Shown one piece after another: positions 1-7,799 of a stretch of DNA of 18,950 bases (positions within the stretch are counted from its first letter, which is position 1; the number at the start of each line of letters is the position of its first letter). The notes beneath the pieces are model-generated. The model was given only the letters and a program-made list of their open reading frames with translations. It ran no database searches and was not told where the DNA came from. The DNA comes from an uncultured bacterium. Its GTDB lineage: Bacteria; Patescibacteriota; Patescibacteriia; UBA1558; GWA2-36-10. Where the stretch lies: assembly GCA_937912185.1 (NCBI GenBank), contig CALDOH010000106.1:1-18950 (forward strand), in the 5' to 3' direction. Made by a program: the position numbers and the translations under genes.

Positions 1-1
1 G

Positions 2-493
2 ATGAAATCGGTTTTCAGAAGACCTTTGGTGCCAACAAAAGAAGAGTTAGAAATCAGTTGTTCTCCTGAAGTTGAAAAATCCATAAAATCTGGTCGTTAC
101 GCAGGCTTTGGTCCGTCAAATGATATAGAGTTGATTGCTTGCTATGGTGTTGTTGCCGAAGAAATGTGGACTGAGATTGAGAACGGATTTAGTCTTTACG
201 ACCATAAAAATAAATATGAAGTTGTTCCACTTGTTAGACAAGGACATTATCAGTTGAGTAGTGATAAAATATTGGTTTTTGTAGTTGATGGAAGGCCAAA
301 AGATTTATCAAGCTATGCTGTTTGGTATTTTGTTGATGGTCAGGAAAAACTTTTTACTTACAAATTGTATGACAATATCCCGAGATATATAGCTATCAAT
401 ATTCACGATGGAGAAATTACTCTATATCCAAACAATTTGGATGAAATCCCAGAAACAGAGAGAAAGATATTTCAAGAATTAGAAAATTTATAG
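2..493 (+). CDS. Hypothetical protein, unknown family
   Basis: I do not recognise this 163-residue protein. It has no signal peptide, no convincing membrane segment and no cysteine cluster; it is soluble, mixed in charge and rich in predicted beta strand. It begins MKSVFRRPLVPTKEELE and ends in an acidic helix. The ATG lies one base inside the window, so a longer N-terminus cannot be excluded and upstream signals are not visible. It ends in TAG and is followed by a terminator-like hairpin at 543-573, so it appears to close its own transcription unit and is not part of the operon that follows. Small soluble orphan proteins of this size can be immunity proteins or SMI1/SUKH-like proteins near RHS loci, but I see no diagnostic motif and make no functional claim. 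Confidence 0.6.
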   Translation: MKSVFRRPLVPTKEELEISCSPEVEKSIKSGRYAGFGPSNDIELIACYGVVAEEMWTEIENGFSLYDHKNKYEVVPLVRQGHYQLSSDKILVFVVDGRPKDLSSYAVWYFVDGQEKLFTYKLYDNIPRYIAINIHDGEITLYPNNLDEIPETERKIFQELENL

Positions 494-542
494 CCAAGAT
501 AGTTGACTTTATATACAAGCACAATTAAATGTTGACATTGAT

Positions 543-573
543 GGGGCTATCGTGTTGTAGCTCTGTTTTTTTT
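543..573 (+). terminator. Intrinsic terminator after the first gene
   Basis: GGGGCTA (543-549) can pair with TAGCTCT (558-564) through five Watson-Crick and two G-U pairs around an 8-nt loop, followed by G and eight T residues (566-573). This is a modest but credible Rho-independent terminator for the gene ending at 493. Its 3' arm contains the -35 element of the next promoter. Confidence 0.6.
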
Positions 574-583
574 GTGCTAAAAT
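555..583 (+). promoter_or_regulatory. Extended -10 promoter for the fadD operon, near-leaderless
   Basis: TTGTAG (555-560), a 17-bp spacer and TAAAAT (578-583), with the extended -10 dinucleotide TG at 575-576. A start about 7 nt downstream of the -10 falls near 590, only about 4 nt before the ATG at 594. There is no Shine-Dalgarno sequence, so the first message of the operon would be leaderless or nearly so. Confidence 0.6.
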
Positions 584-593
584 TCATATACCT

Positions 594-2291
594 ATGACAA
601 TTGTTGATAAATTCAAAAGCGTTGTCAAAGAACACGGTGATAAGGTAGCACTTGGTTTTTTGTGGGAGGGACACTATAGAGAAATAAGTTATCAAGAACT
701 AGATAATTATCGTTTGCAATTGTCTCATTTTTGTCATAAAAATAAATGGCAAGTAGGGGATAGGGTGGCTGTCTTGCTGGAAAATTCACCTGAGTGGGTA
801 ATGTCTGATTTGATGGCCTCTACACTGGGCTTGGTTATGGTGCCAATACACACGACTTTTAATTCAGAGTATGTAAAAAGAGTAATTGAGCATTCAGAGG
901 CTAAGTATTTGTTGATTGATAGAAAGTTTTTTGACAAACATAGAGAGGTGATGAGTGATTTGCCTCTTGAAGATATTATTATTTTTGGCAGTAGCAAGGA
1001 TATTGATGACGATAGGGTCAGACCTTGGCCACAACTATCAGAGGATAAATTGAGTAGTGAGATAAATATTGAAGTCTCTGATAGAGATGTTCATACTCTT
1101 ATCTACACTTCTGGTACTACTGGCGATCCCAAGGGTGTGATGCTTAGCCATAAAAATTTGATTTCTGATGTAGAAGCGGCTAAACGTTGTATTGCGATAG
1201 CCAGTAGTGATAGATTTTTTTCTTTTTTACCCTTGTCACATGCTTTTGAGAGGACAGCTGGGTACTATACAGCAATTTTTAGCGGAGCTAGCATCTATTT
1301 TGCCCAGAGCAACAAGACTATAATAGAGGATATCAAAAAAGCTCAACCAACAATCATCAATAGTGTACCGCGTATTTTTGAGCGTATTTATGGAAATATT
1401 TTTGACAAAGTAGAGGCAGGTAGTACCTTTAAGAAAAAAATGTTTTTCAAAGGCCTCAAGCTAGCGGTTTTGAAACGAAAGCAGGAACTTAAATGGTATC
1501 TTTTGCCTCAGTGGAAATTTTTGGACATTATTGTTTTGAGAAAAATTAGAAATGTTTTTGGAGGAAAACTCAGATTGGCTATTACTGGTGGAGCTTCCTT
1601 GGATGTAAAAGTTATAAAGTTTTTTGATAATTTGGGCATCAAGGTAATTGAGGGTTATGGTTTGACAGAAACCTCTCCAGTGATTTGTGTAAATAGGATA
1701 AACGATTGTCGCTTTGGTACTGTTGGTCAAGCGCTTGATTGCAATGAAATCAAGGTAACAGACAACAAAGAAGTCTTGGTCAAGGGTGACAATGTGATGC
1801 TCGGTTATTACAAAAATGAAGAGCTAACTAAGGAAATAATTGATGGTGATGGTTGGTTCTACACTGGAGATTTGGGCTTTATAGACAGAGAGGGATTTTT
1901 GACGATTATTGGTCGAGCCAAAGATATGATTGTGCTCTCTACTGGTAAAAATATTTTTCCTGAAGGTATTGAAAATGTGCTCAATGAAAGTCGCTATATT
2001 TCTCAGAGTATGATTTATGGGGACAATCAAAAACATATTTCAGCTTTGATTGTGCCAAACTATGATCAGCTCAAGAGATGGTGTACTAAGCATGGCATAA
2101 ATTTTGATTTAAATGACGAAAGAATTTTGAATTTTTATAAAGACAAGATTGATGGCCGGCTCAAGAATTTTGCCAAGATTGAGCAGGTTGGAAGTTTTAA
2201 GCTTTTAGAAGAAGAATTTAGTCAGGATAATGGTTTACTTACACCGACTTTAAAGTTGAAGAGGTATAAGATAATTAATAAGTATACTTAA
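594..2291 (+). CDS. fadD: Long-chain acyl-CoA synthetase (AMP-forming), FadD/ACSL type
   Basis: Activates a fatty acid with ATP to an acyl-adenylate and then to acyl-CoA, in the cytoplasm or at the inner membrane face. The 565-residue length fits bacterial long-chain acyl-CoA ligases. Visible motifs in order: the ATP-binding P-loop TSGTTGDPKG (about residues 171-180), the adenylate motif GYGLTETSP (354-362), GWFYTGDLG (420-428), the hinge and C-terminal-domain motif GRAKDMIVLSTGKNIFPEGI, and the C-terminal TPTLKLKR, where Lys554 fits the conserved catalytic lysine. All key positions are intact. It is the first gene of the run, and its start is set by the promoter at 555-583 rather than by a ribosome-binding site. 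With the PlsC homologue three genes on, it suggests use of exogenous fatty acids. Exact chain length is not readable; O-succinylbenzoate or 4-coumarate ligases are less likely given the ACSL-like C-terminus. Confidence 0.9.
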   Translation: MTIVDKFKSVVKEHGDKVALGFLWEGHYREISYQELDNYRLQLSHFCHKNKWQVGDRVAVLLENSPEWVMSDLMASTLGLVMVPIHTTFNSEYVKRVIEHSEAKYLLIDRKFFDKHREVMSDLPLEDIIIFGSSKDIDDDRVRPWPQLSEDKLSSEINIEVSDRDVHTLIYTSGTTGDPKGVMLSHKNLISDVEAAKRCIAIASSDRFFSFLPLSHAFERTAGYYTAIFSGASIYFAQSNKTIIEDIKKAQPTIINSVPRIFERIYGNIFDKVEAGSTFKKKMFFKGLKLAVLKRKQELKWYLLPQWKFLDIIVLRKIRNVFGGKLRLAITGGASLDVKVIKFFDNLGIKVIEGYGLTETSPVICVNRINDCRFGTVGQALDCNEIKVTDNKEVLVKGDNVMLGYYKNEELTKEIIDGDGWFYTGDLGFIDREGFLTIIGRAKDMIVLSTGKNIFPEGIENVLNESRYISQSMIYGDNQKHISALIVPNYDQLKRWCTKHGINFDLNDERILNFYKDKIDGRLKNFAKIEQVGSFKLLEEEFSQDNGLLTPTLKLKRYKIINKYT

Positions 2292-2300
2292 AATTAATAT

Positions 2301-2843
2301 ATGCATTTTATAAAGACAATTTTTATAACAAAACCCGTCATTAGGTTATCTTTTTATCGTTTGGTGATATTTTCATTATCTTATTCTATAGCAGCCACTT
2401 TTGTTTTGTGGGCAATACACCAAGTAAATTTTGCCGGGCCTATTTTTGCACCGTTATATTTTTTAGTACCGCTGATATCGTTATTATTTGGTTGGCGAGC
2501 CGGTGTATTAGTAGGATTTTTTTTACCAGTTTTTAGTTATTATTTATCTGGAATGCCAGTATTATCAAATTTGCCAATTGTGTTAAGTCAATCAGTTGCC
2601 TATGGTTTCTTTTCTGGCTATGCAGTAGAAAAATTAAAATTTAATGTTTGGGTTGCGTTATTAGCCTCTTTGATTGTTGCTAGATTTATTGGTAGTTTAG
2701 TTTTGTTTACACTAAAGGATATAGATATATTGATGAGTTTTTTACAATCATTTAAGGTTGGTTGGCCTGGAATAGCATTGCAGGCTGTTTTTATTATCCC
2801 ATTAGTTAACCTTGCATCAAAATGGATAAATTCAGAGAATTAG
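2301..2843 (+). CDS. ECF-type transporter S component-like membrane protein
   Basis: A 180-residue very hydrophobic protein with about six membrane segments (roughly residues 20-42, 45-64, 66-85, 91-108, 115-137 and 155-176). The run GPIFAPLYFLVPLISLLFGW, the short basic loop after the fourth segment, and the closing pattern GWPGIALQAVFIIPLV resemble substrate-binding S components of energy-coupling-factor importers. The substrate cannot be read. No EcfA ATPase or EcfT partner is in the window, so it would have to share modules encoded elsewhere or act alone. It starts 9 nt after fadD and overlaps the next gene by 22 nt, which implies translational coupling. Leucine is mostly TTA, unlike fadD. 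The family call is by pattern only; another small integral membrane family is possible. Confidence 0.65.
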   Translation: MHFIKTIFITKPVIRLSFYRLVIFSLSYSIAATFVLWAIHQVNFAGPIFAPLYFLVPLISLLFGWRAGVLVGFFLPVFSYYLSGMPVLSNLPIVLSQSVAYGFFSGYAVEKLKFNVWVALLASLIVARFIGSLVLFTLKDIDILMSFLQSFKVGWPGIALQAVFIIPLVNLASKWINSEN

Positions 2844-3235
2844 AATCTTGGATAGAAAAAGGGTACGTTTTAATAGTTGTTAGTAAAAATAAAATTTTGC
2901 ATAAATCCAAAGAAGGTGGAGTAGTGGCTTTATGTAAGTTAATCAAGAATGATAGAGATTTATTGAATGGGGCTATAGTAATGGACAAGATAGTTGGTCA
3001 GGCTGCTGCTAAGTTATTGGTTTATGGTAATGTGAAAAAGGTTATAACATTATTTTTGAGTAAGGGGGCTAAGGGGGTGTTGACTCAGAATGAGGTTGAG
3101 TTTTTTTCTAAAAATCTTGTTGAAAATATTTTGGATAAAGAAAAAAAATCTACATGTTTAATGGATAGATTATCTTTTAAAAAATCTGCTATAGAAATCT
3201 GTGATATAGTTTTAAAAAATGAAGATGTTTTATAA
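2822..3235 (+). CDS. DUF1893 (TM1506-like) protein
   Basis: A 137-residue soluble protein matching the DUF1893 family, whose structural prototype, TM1506, has a cytidine-deaminase-like fold of unknown function. Recognisable parts are an N-terminal strand pair followed by a KSKEGGVVALCKLIKN helix (about residues 29-44), the family signature GAIVMDKIVGQAAAKLL (about 51-67), and a cysteine-containing C-terminal stretch (STCLMDRLS) where family members have a CPME-like motif. Its start lies inside the preceding gene (22-nt overlap) and its end overlaps plsC by 17 nt, so it is locked in a translationally coupled membrane/lipid gene group. The conserved DKIVGQAAA segment suggests ligand binding, but no reaction is known. 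I am confident of the family and not of any role. Confidence 0.8.
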   Translation: MDKFRELESWIEKGYVLIVVSKNKILHKSKEGGVVALCKLIKNDRDLLNGAIVMDKIVGQAAAKLLVYGNVKKVITLFLSKGAKGVLTQNEVEFFSKNLVENILDKEKKSTCLMDRLSFKKSAIEICDIVLKNEDVL

Positions 3236-3824
3236 GGTTTTAAAAATTATCTTATTACCAGTCATAAAATTATTATGGCTAGGTAAGGTTACTGGTAAAG
3301 AAAATATACCACAGGAGGGCCCTTTTATAGTTGTTTCAAATCACAAAAGTTATTTAGATTTTTTTCTTTTACCAATAATTATTCCCAGAAGAATTCATTT
3401 TTTAGCGGCTGAGGTATTTTTTGAGAAAAAATTATGGATTCCCTTGGTTAGATTAACAGGGCAGATAAAAGTAGACAGGAAAGCCAAGGACAAATCAGAA
3501 GTGTATAAAGAAGTTGAACAATTATTTGCTCGCGGCGGTATTTTAGGAGCTTTTCCTGAGGGTACTAGATCTAGAGATGGCAAGTTGCACAAAGGGTATA
3601 ATGGTGTGGTAAAGTTTGCTTATAAATACAAGGTTCCTATTTTACCAGTTGGTATAATTAATACCTTTAAGGCTTTGCCACCACATAAAAAATTTCCCAA
3701 GTTTATAAAATGTCATGTTAATATTGGACAAACAATCATTGTGGACTCAGATGATTATGATAGAGAGACTGATGGGTTGATGGTGGTAATATCTAAATTG
3801 GGTAGAGAGGAATATTATAAATAA
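3219..3824 (+). CDS. plsC: 1-acyl-sn-glycerol-3-phosphate acyltransferase, PlsC family
   Basis: Transfers an acyl chain to the sn-2 position of lysophosphatidic acid, giving phosphatidic acid, at the cytoplasmic membrane. The 201-residue protein has an N-terminal hydrophobic helix (about 4-20), the catalytic HX4D motif NHKSYLD (His42, Asp47), the glycerophosphate-binding motif FPEGTRSRDG (112-121) and a downstream ILPVGIIN (block IV) segment. Length and motif order are typical of PlsC. It overlaps DUF1893 by 17 nt and is followed after 1 nt by the DUF362 gene. With the acyl-CoA synthetase at the operon head it forms a plausible activation and incorporation pair for scavenged fatty acids. The acyl donor (CoA or ACP) and the exact acceptor cannot be determined. 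Confidence 0.88.
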   Translation: MKMFYKVLKIILLPVIKLLWLGKVTGKENIPQEGPFIVVSNHKSYLDFFLLPIIIPRRIHFLAAEVFFEKKLWIPLVRLTGQIKVDRKAKDKSEVYKEVEQLFARGGILGAFPEGTRSRDGKLHKGYNGVVKFAYKYKVPILPVGIINTFKALPPHKKFPKFIKCHVNIGQTIIVDSDDYDRETDGLMVVISKLGREEYYK

Positions 3825-3825
3825 T

Positions 3826-4971
3826 ATGTCAGTATATTACAAAAAAACAGAACGTAATGATTTGGGGTCAGTAGTAGAGAATATATTCTCTGATTTTAAT
3901 GTTAATCCTACTGGTACGGTTTTTTTGAAGCCAAATTTTTCTGGCCGACCACCAATTTTAGGTGGCGAGAATACTTCATATGAAGTACTAGAGGCAATAG
4001 TGAAAAACTTAGTTAAAAGAAATTGTAAGATCATAATAGGACATTATGCCCTTTTATCTTTAAATAAGAGTACTTTCCCATTTAATCAAATGTTGTCTGT
4101 AGGAGGGTATGATAAATTATCAAAATTAGGTGATGTTTCTTTCGTCAATCTAGAAGAACAGGAACATAGGTTGGTTAAAATTAGAGGTCTATATATCCAT
4201 ATTCCTAAAATAATAGATGAAGTAGATTATTTTATAAATGTTCCCAAGGCTAAGACTCACATGGAGACACAAGTTAGTTTGTCTATCAAAAATTTAATGG
4301 GACTTATTAGTGGTAATAGCAGGAAAATATTTCATAAATTTTTCCTTAATGAGTTATTGGGATATCTAGGTGTTCATATAAAACCAAATATTAGTATAAT
4401 AGACGGACTTGTTTCTATGGAAGGGGATGGTCCACACGAAGGCACTGACAAGGAGACGGGTTTTATTGCGGCTGGAAATGATTTGGTTGAGTTAGATTCG
4501 TTCATAGCGCATTTAATGGGATTTGATTATAAGCAGGTTGTTCATATAAACCAAGCTCATAAATTAGGAGTAGGGAGCTTTGTAGACAAAAATATAATCA
4601 TAAAATATCAAAGTGAACTTCACGATTTTAAGAAGCCAGGAGATCATATGAGGTTTGGTAGAAAGATATATTTTTGGCCAACAACCAGTTGCTCTTTGTG
4701 TCATGAAGTTATGAGGGATATAAAGAAAAGCTTAAAAAAAGATATACGGCTAGGTTTAAGATTTTATTATCATGCTTATTTTTCCAAGAAAAAGATAAAC
4801 ATAATTTTAGGTAGATGCGAAAATATGGAATATTTCAAAGATGACATTAATATTTGCATAGGTATATGTACAAAATGGTTTGCTGATGAGCACGGAATAG
4901 ATTTTATTTTAGGTTGTCCACCGTCAGCAGAAAAAGTCGTTGATTTCATGTTTAATAAAATAAAAGAATAA
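3826..4971 (+). CDS. DUF362 domain protein
   Basis: A 381-residue protein of the DUF362 family, whose function is poorly defined. The N-terminal part (FLKPNFSGRPP, about residues 34-44), the FINVPKAKTHMETQVSLSIKN block (about 137-157) and the SIIDGLVSMEGDGPHEG block (about 190-206) are the family's conserved core. Many DUF362 proteins carry a 4Fe-4S ferredoxin segment; this one lacks the classic CxxCxxCxxxCP but has six cysteines in its last third (Cys289, 292, 331, 344, 348, 364), ending in an IGICTKW / LGCPPSAEKVV segment. Metal or Fe-S binding is therefore possible but not shown. It starts 1 nt after plsC and its stop lies in a 13-bp tandem duplication shared with the kinase start region. 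Membership of the lipid operon is firm; the role is unknown. Confidence 0.82.
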   Translation: MSVYYKKTERNDLGSVVENIFSDFNVNPTGTVFLKPNFSGRPPILGGENTSYEVLEAIVKNLVKRNCKIIIGHYALLSLNKSTFPFNQMLSVGGYDKLSKLGDVSFVNLEEQEHRLVKIRGLYIHIPKIIDEVDYFINVPKAKTHMETQVSLSIKNLMGLISGNSRKIFHKFFLNELLGYLGVHIKPNISIIDGLVSMEGDGPHEGTDKETGFIAAGNDLVELDSFIAHLMGFDYKQVVHINQAHKLGVGSFVDKNIIIKYQSELHDFKKPGDHMRFGRKIYFWPTTSCSLCHEVMRDIKKSLKKDIRLGLRFYYHAYFSKKKINIILGRCENMEYFKDDINICIGICTKWFADEHGIDFILGCPPSAEKVVDFMFNKIKE

Positions 4972-4982
4972 AATAAAAGAAT
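4957..4982 (+). repeat. 13-bp tandem duplication at a gene junction
   Basis: AAAATAAAAGAAT occurs twice head to tail (4957-4969 and 4970-4982), with a further partial AAAAT that includes the start codon of the kinase gene. The first copy supplies the last codons and stop of the DUF362 gene. It looks like a simple replication-slippage product that widened the gap before the kinase to 14 nt. Confidence 0.7.
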
Positions 4983-4985
4983 AAA

Positions 4986-7799
4986 ATGGATCTATTTTCT
5001 CTTTCATCTCTAATAACAGCAGTACTCTCTTTGTTGTTTGGTTTTTTCTTATTATATAGAAACAGGAGAGCTATAGACAGTAAGATTTGGGCATTGGTTT
5101 GTTTCGGTGTTTTTGTTTGGCAGATAGGTTTATTTTTTGAATTGATTTCAGATACGGAGCAACAAGCACTTTTTTGGAATAAAGTCTTATACATAGGAGC
5201 TATATTAATCCCAATTTTTTATTATCATTTTGTTTGTGCTTTATTAAGACAAATAAAGAAAAAAAAGATACTTATAACACTTGGGTATTTTATAGCTACA
5301 TTTTTTATTTACTTTAATATTTTTACGTTATTGTTTGTGAGTGGTGTTCCACCAGCGTTTAATTTTAAATTTTGGGTTGAACCAGGACCATTATATTACC
5401 CCTATTTTGTTTATTTCAGTATTTTCTTCATACTTAGTTTTCATAAATTATATAAATCTCTCAATACAGAAGATTACATCGTCAGACAACAGATTAAATA
5501 TGTGTTGTTATCAGGGTTGTTCGGAGTTAGTGGAGGGGTAACGGTGTTCTTCCCACAATTTTTTGGTTTGTATCCAGTAGGTAATTATTTTGTAATTTTA
5601 TATTTAGTAATAGTTACTTACGCAATGATCAAGTATCGTTTAATGAATATTAGACTGGTGCTTAGTCGTAGTATCTTATATGGTGTTCTAGTTGGTTCCG
5701 TGGCCTCATTTTTTGCTTTGTCAGTCCTAGTAGTTGGTGAAATGATTGGTGGTAACACTCAAACTAGTAAGATTATCACTTATATTATTAATTCTGTTAT
5801 TGTGGTGGTATTTCTAGAGCCAATAAAAAGAGTCTGGGCCAAGGTTACTGACAAGGTTTTTTATAAAGATAAGATAGACTATCAAGAAGTTCTACAAGAG
5901 GGTAGTAATATTTTGGCTCGAGAAATTGATCTAGAAGTATTACTCCGAGAAACTGCCATTCTTCTAGCTGATAAATTGAAAATAAAAGAAGTTTCAGTTT
6001 TGACTACTGTCAATGGAGATTATCATTTAGTAGCCAGTTCCAATCCTCACAAGAGTATTTTTGCAGTCAGTAAAGATTTTGTTTCCTATCTAGAAGATAG
6101 TAAAAAATTATTAATTATCGAGGAGTTAATAAGAGATGTTGATGATTCTGACGAAGAAGACAAGAAGCAAGCTCGGGCTAAAAAATTTATTAGTGAAGCA
6201 GAATCAATCAAGGCAGAAATGATAGTACCGGTGGTAGAACAGGACAAGCTTAATGCTATTTTGTTGTTTAGCTCCAAGCAGTCAGGTGACCTCTATGATC
6301 AAAACGATATAAACTTTTTCAACGTTTTTGCTTCACAGATTGCCACAGCTATTGAAAAATCTAAGCTTTATGAAGAAGTCGAGCAACTAAATATCGAATT
6401 GCAGGCCAAAGTAGAAGAGCGCACCAAGAGTTTGCAAGAAGCTAATGTTGCTCTAGAAGATCGTAATAAATTTTTGGCCACTATTCAGACAGTGATCAAT
6501 CTGATCAGTCGTACACTGGACCTAAAGCAGGTCAACCAAATGATTGCCGATAGTATTGCTCGTGAGCTTGGTTATGTCGGCGGTATCCTTAGTTTTATTG
6601 ATAGAGAAAAACGAGTGCTCAGAGTGGGTGCTATCACCAATAGCCCTGAGACTAAAAAGGCTTTGGTATTTTTGCCCAAAGATCCTCGAGAATATGAAAC
6701 AGCCTTGAGCAATGACTACAATCTGGGAGCTCAGACTGTATTTTCTGGTAAGATCAATTTTTCTGACAAAATGTCTGACTTTTTATCACCACCAGTAGAA
6801 AAAGAAATCATTGAAAAGATCCAGCAGCAACTCGGTGTTCAGACAGCAGTAGCTGTACCGATATTTTCTGAAGCCAAGATAATTGGTGTTATTCACTTTT
6901 TACTCTCAGTCAAACGAGAAAAGATTTCTTCTTTGGATATTGAGACCATGACAGCCTTGACCAACCAAGTTGGTCTAGTATCTCGCAACCTTAAGCTTTA
7001 TGACAATCTCCAGGGGACCAATCAGGAATTACAGGAAGCTAATATGCGTCTAAGGGAACTGGACAAGGCCAAGAGTGAATTTTTGTCTATTGCTTCTCAT
7101 CAATTGAGAACACCAATATCAGCCATCAAGGGCTATCTTTCCATGATGATGGAGGGTGATTTTGGTAAGATTCCAGGGCCGATTAATAAAATAATCAGTG
7201 ACTTGTTTGAGAGTGCTTCACGTCTAGCCCGACTGATTAATGTATTTTTGAATGTGTCTAGGATTGAATCTGGTAGATTGAAATTAGAAAAAAAACCACT
7301 GCAAGTTACAGAACTTATTACCAGCGTTATTGATGAGCTCAAAAATGAGGCGGCCAAAAAAGACCTTAAACTTACTTTTGTTAAGCCCAAGAAAAAAGTG
7401 CCACAGGTTTTGGCTGACAGTGATAAGCTACGAGAAGTAATACTTAATTTGATTGATAATTCTATCAAATATACTCCTCAAGGTTCAGTCACTACTTCTA
7501 TAGATTTTGACGACAAAAATCTCACCTTTACCGTCAAGGATACAGGTATTGGTATCAAAAAAGAAGAAGTTAACTCTTTGTTTAGAAAATTTGTTCGTGG
7601 TTCAGGGGTAGCGCAGATCCATACTGGAGGTTCTGGTCTAGGACTCTTTATTGCTCAGAAGATTATCAAAGAGCATGGTGGCATGAGCTGGGCTGAGAGT
7701 GAAGGTAAGGGTAAGGGATCAAGCTTTATGTTTGTCATCCCTCTTTATGACGGAAGTGCTTTGGAACAAGGGGAGAATAGGACTAGTCAAAATTCATGA
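4986..7799 (+). CDS. Membrane sensor histidine kinase (7TM-type sensor, two GAF domains, HisKA, HATPase)
   Basis: A 937-residue sensor kinase. The N-terminus has about seven membrane helices (roughly 6-24, 34-54, 67-87, 95-118, 136-155, 171-190, 198-216), like the HisKA_7TM sensor region, then two more (229-250, 262-279). GAF-like domains follow at about 301-455 and 495-670, each ending in a coiled coil (about 460-495 and 670-697). The HisKA H-box is SHQLRTP with phospho-accepting His705. The ATPase has an N-box (Asn821, Asn825), a G1 box DTGIG (Asp852) and a G2 box GGSGLGL (from 881). All catalytic motifs are intact. There is no receiver domain and no response regulator in the window, so its output partner is elsewhere. 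Its stop overlaps the next start (ATGA), tying it to the alpha/beta hydrolase. Being inside a lipid operon suggests it senses the membrane or a lipid-soluble signal; that is inference. Confidence 0.92.
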   Translation: MDLFSLSSLITAVLSLLFGFFLLYRNRRAIDSKIWALVCFGVFVWQIGLFFELISDTEQQALFWNKVLYIGAILIPIFYYHFVCALLRQIKKKKILITLGYFIATFFIYFNIFTLLFVSGVPPAFNFKFWVEPGPLYYPYFVYFSIFFILSFHKLYKSLNTEDYIVRQQIKYVLLSGLFGVSGGVTVFFPQFFGLYPVGNYFVILYLVIVTYAMIKYRLMNIRLVLSRSILYGVLVGSVASFFALSVLVVGEMIGGNTQTSKIITYIINSVIVVVFLEPIKRVWAKVTDKVFYKDKIDYQEVLQEGSNILAREIDLEVLLRETAILLADKLKIKEVSVLTTVNGDYHLVASSNPHKSIFAVSKDFVSYLEDSKKLLIIEELIRDVDDSDEEDKKQARAKKFISEAESIKAEMIVPVVEQDKLNAILLFSSKQSGDLYDQNDINFFNVFASQIATAIEKSKLYEEVEQLNIELQAKVEERTKSLQEANVALEDRNKFLATIQTVINLISRTLDLKQVNQMIADSIARELGYVGGILSFIDREKRVLRVGAITNSPETKKALVFLPKDPREYETALSNDYNLGAQTVFSGKINFSDKMSDFLSPPVEKEIIEKIQQQLGVQTAVAVPIFSEAKIIGVIHFLLSVKREKISSLDIETMTALTNQVGLVSRNLKLYDNLQGTNQELQEANMRLRELDKAKSEFLSIASHQLRTPISAIKGYLSMMMEGDFGKIPGPINKIISDLFESASRLARLINVFLNVSRIESGRLKLEKKPLQVTELITSVIDELKNEAAKKDLKLTFVKPKKKVPQVLADSDKLREVILNLIDNSIKYTPQGSVTTSIDFDDKNLTFTVKDTGIGIKKEEVNSLFRKFVRGSGVAQIHTGGSGLGLFIAQKIIKEHGGMSWAESEGKGKGSSFMFVIPLYDGSALEQGENRTSQNS

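Noticed and set aside
2280..2293. AAGTATACTT palindrome and TAAAAT/TATACT hexamers before the S-component gene as a promoter
   Set aside because: No -35 at acceptable spacing; the 9-nt intergenic gap and tight operon structure explain the region without it.
7796..7799. Alternative genetic code with TGA read as glycine
   Set aside because: TGA ends the kinase in a standard ATGA overlap right after a complete HATPase domain, and glycine codons elsewhere are GGN, so code 11 fits.
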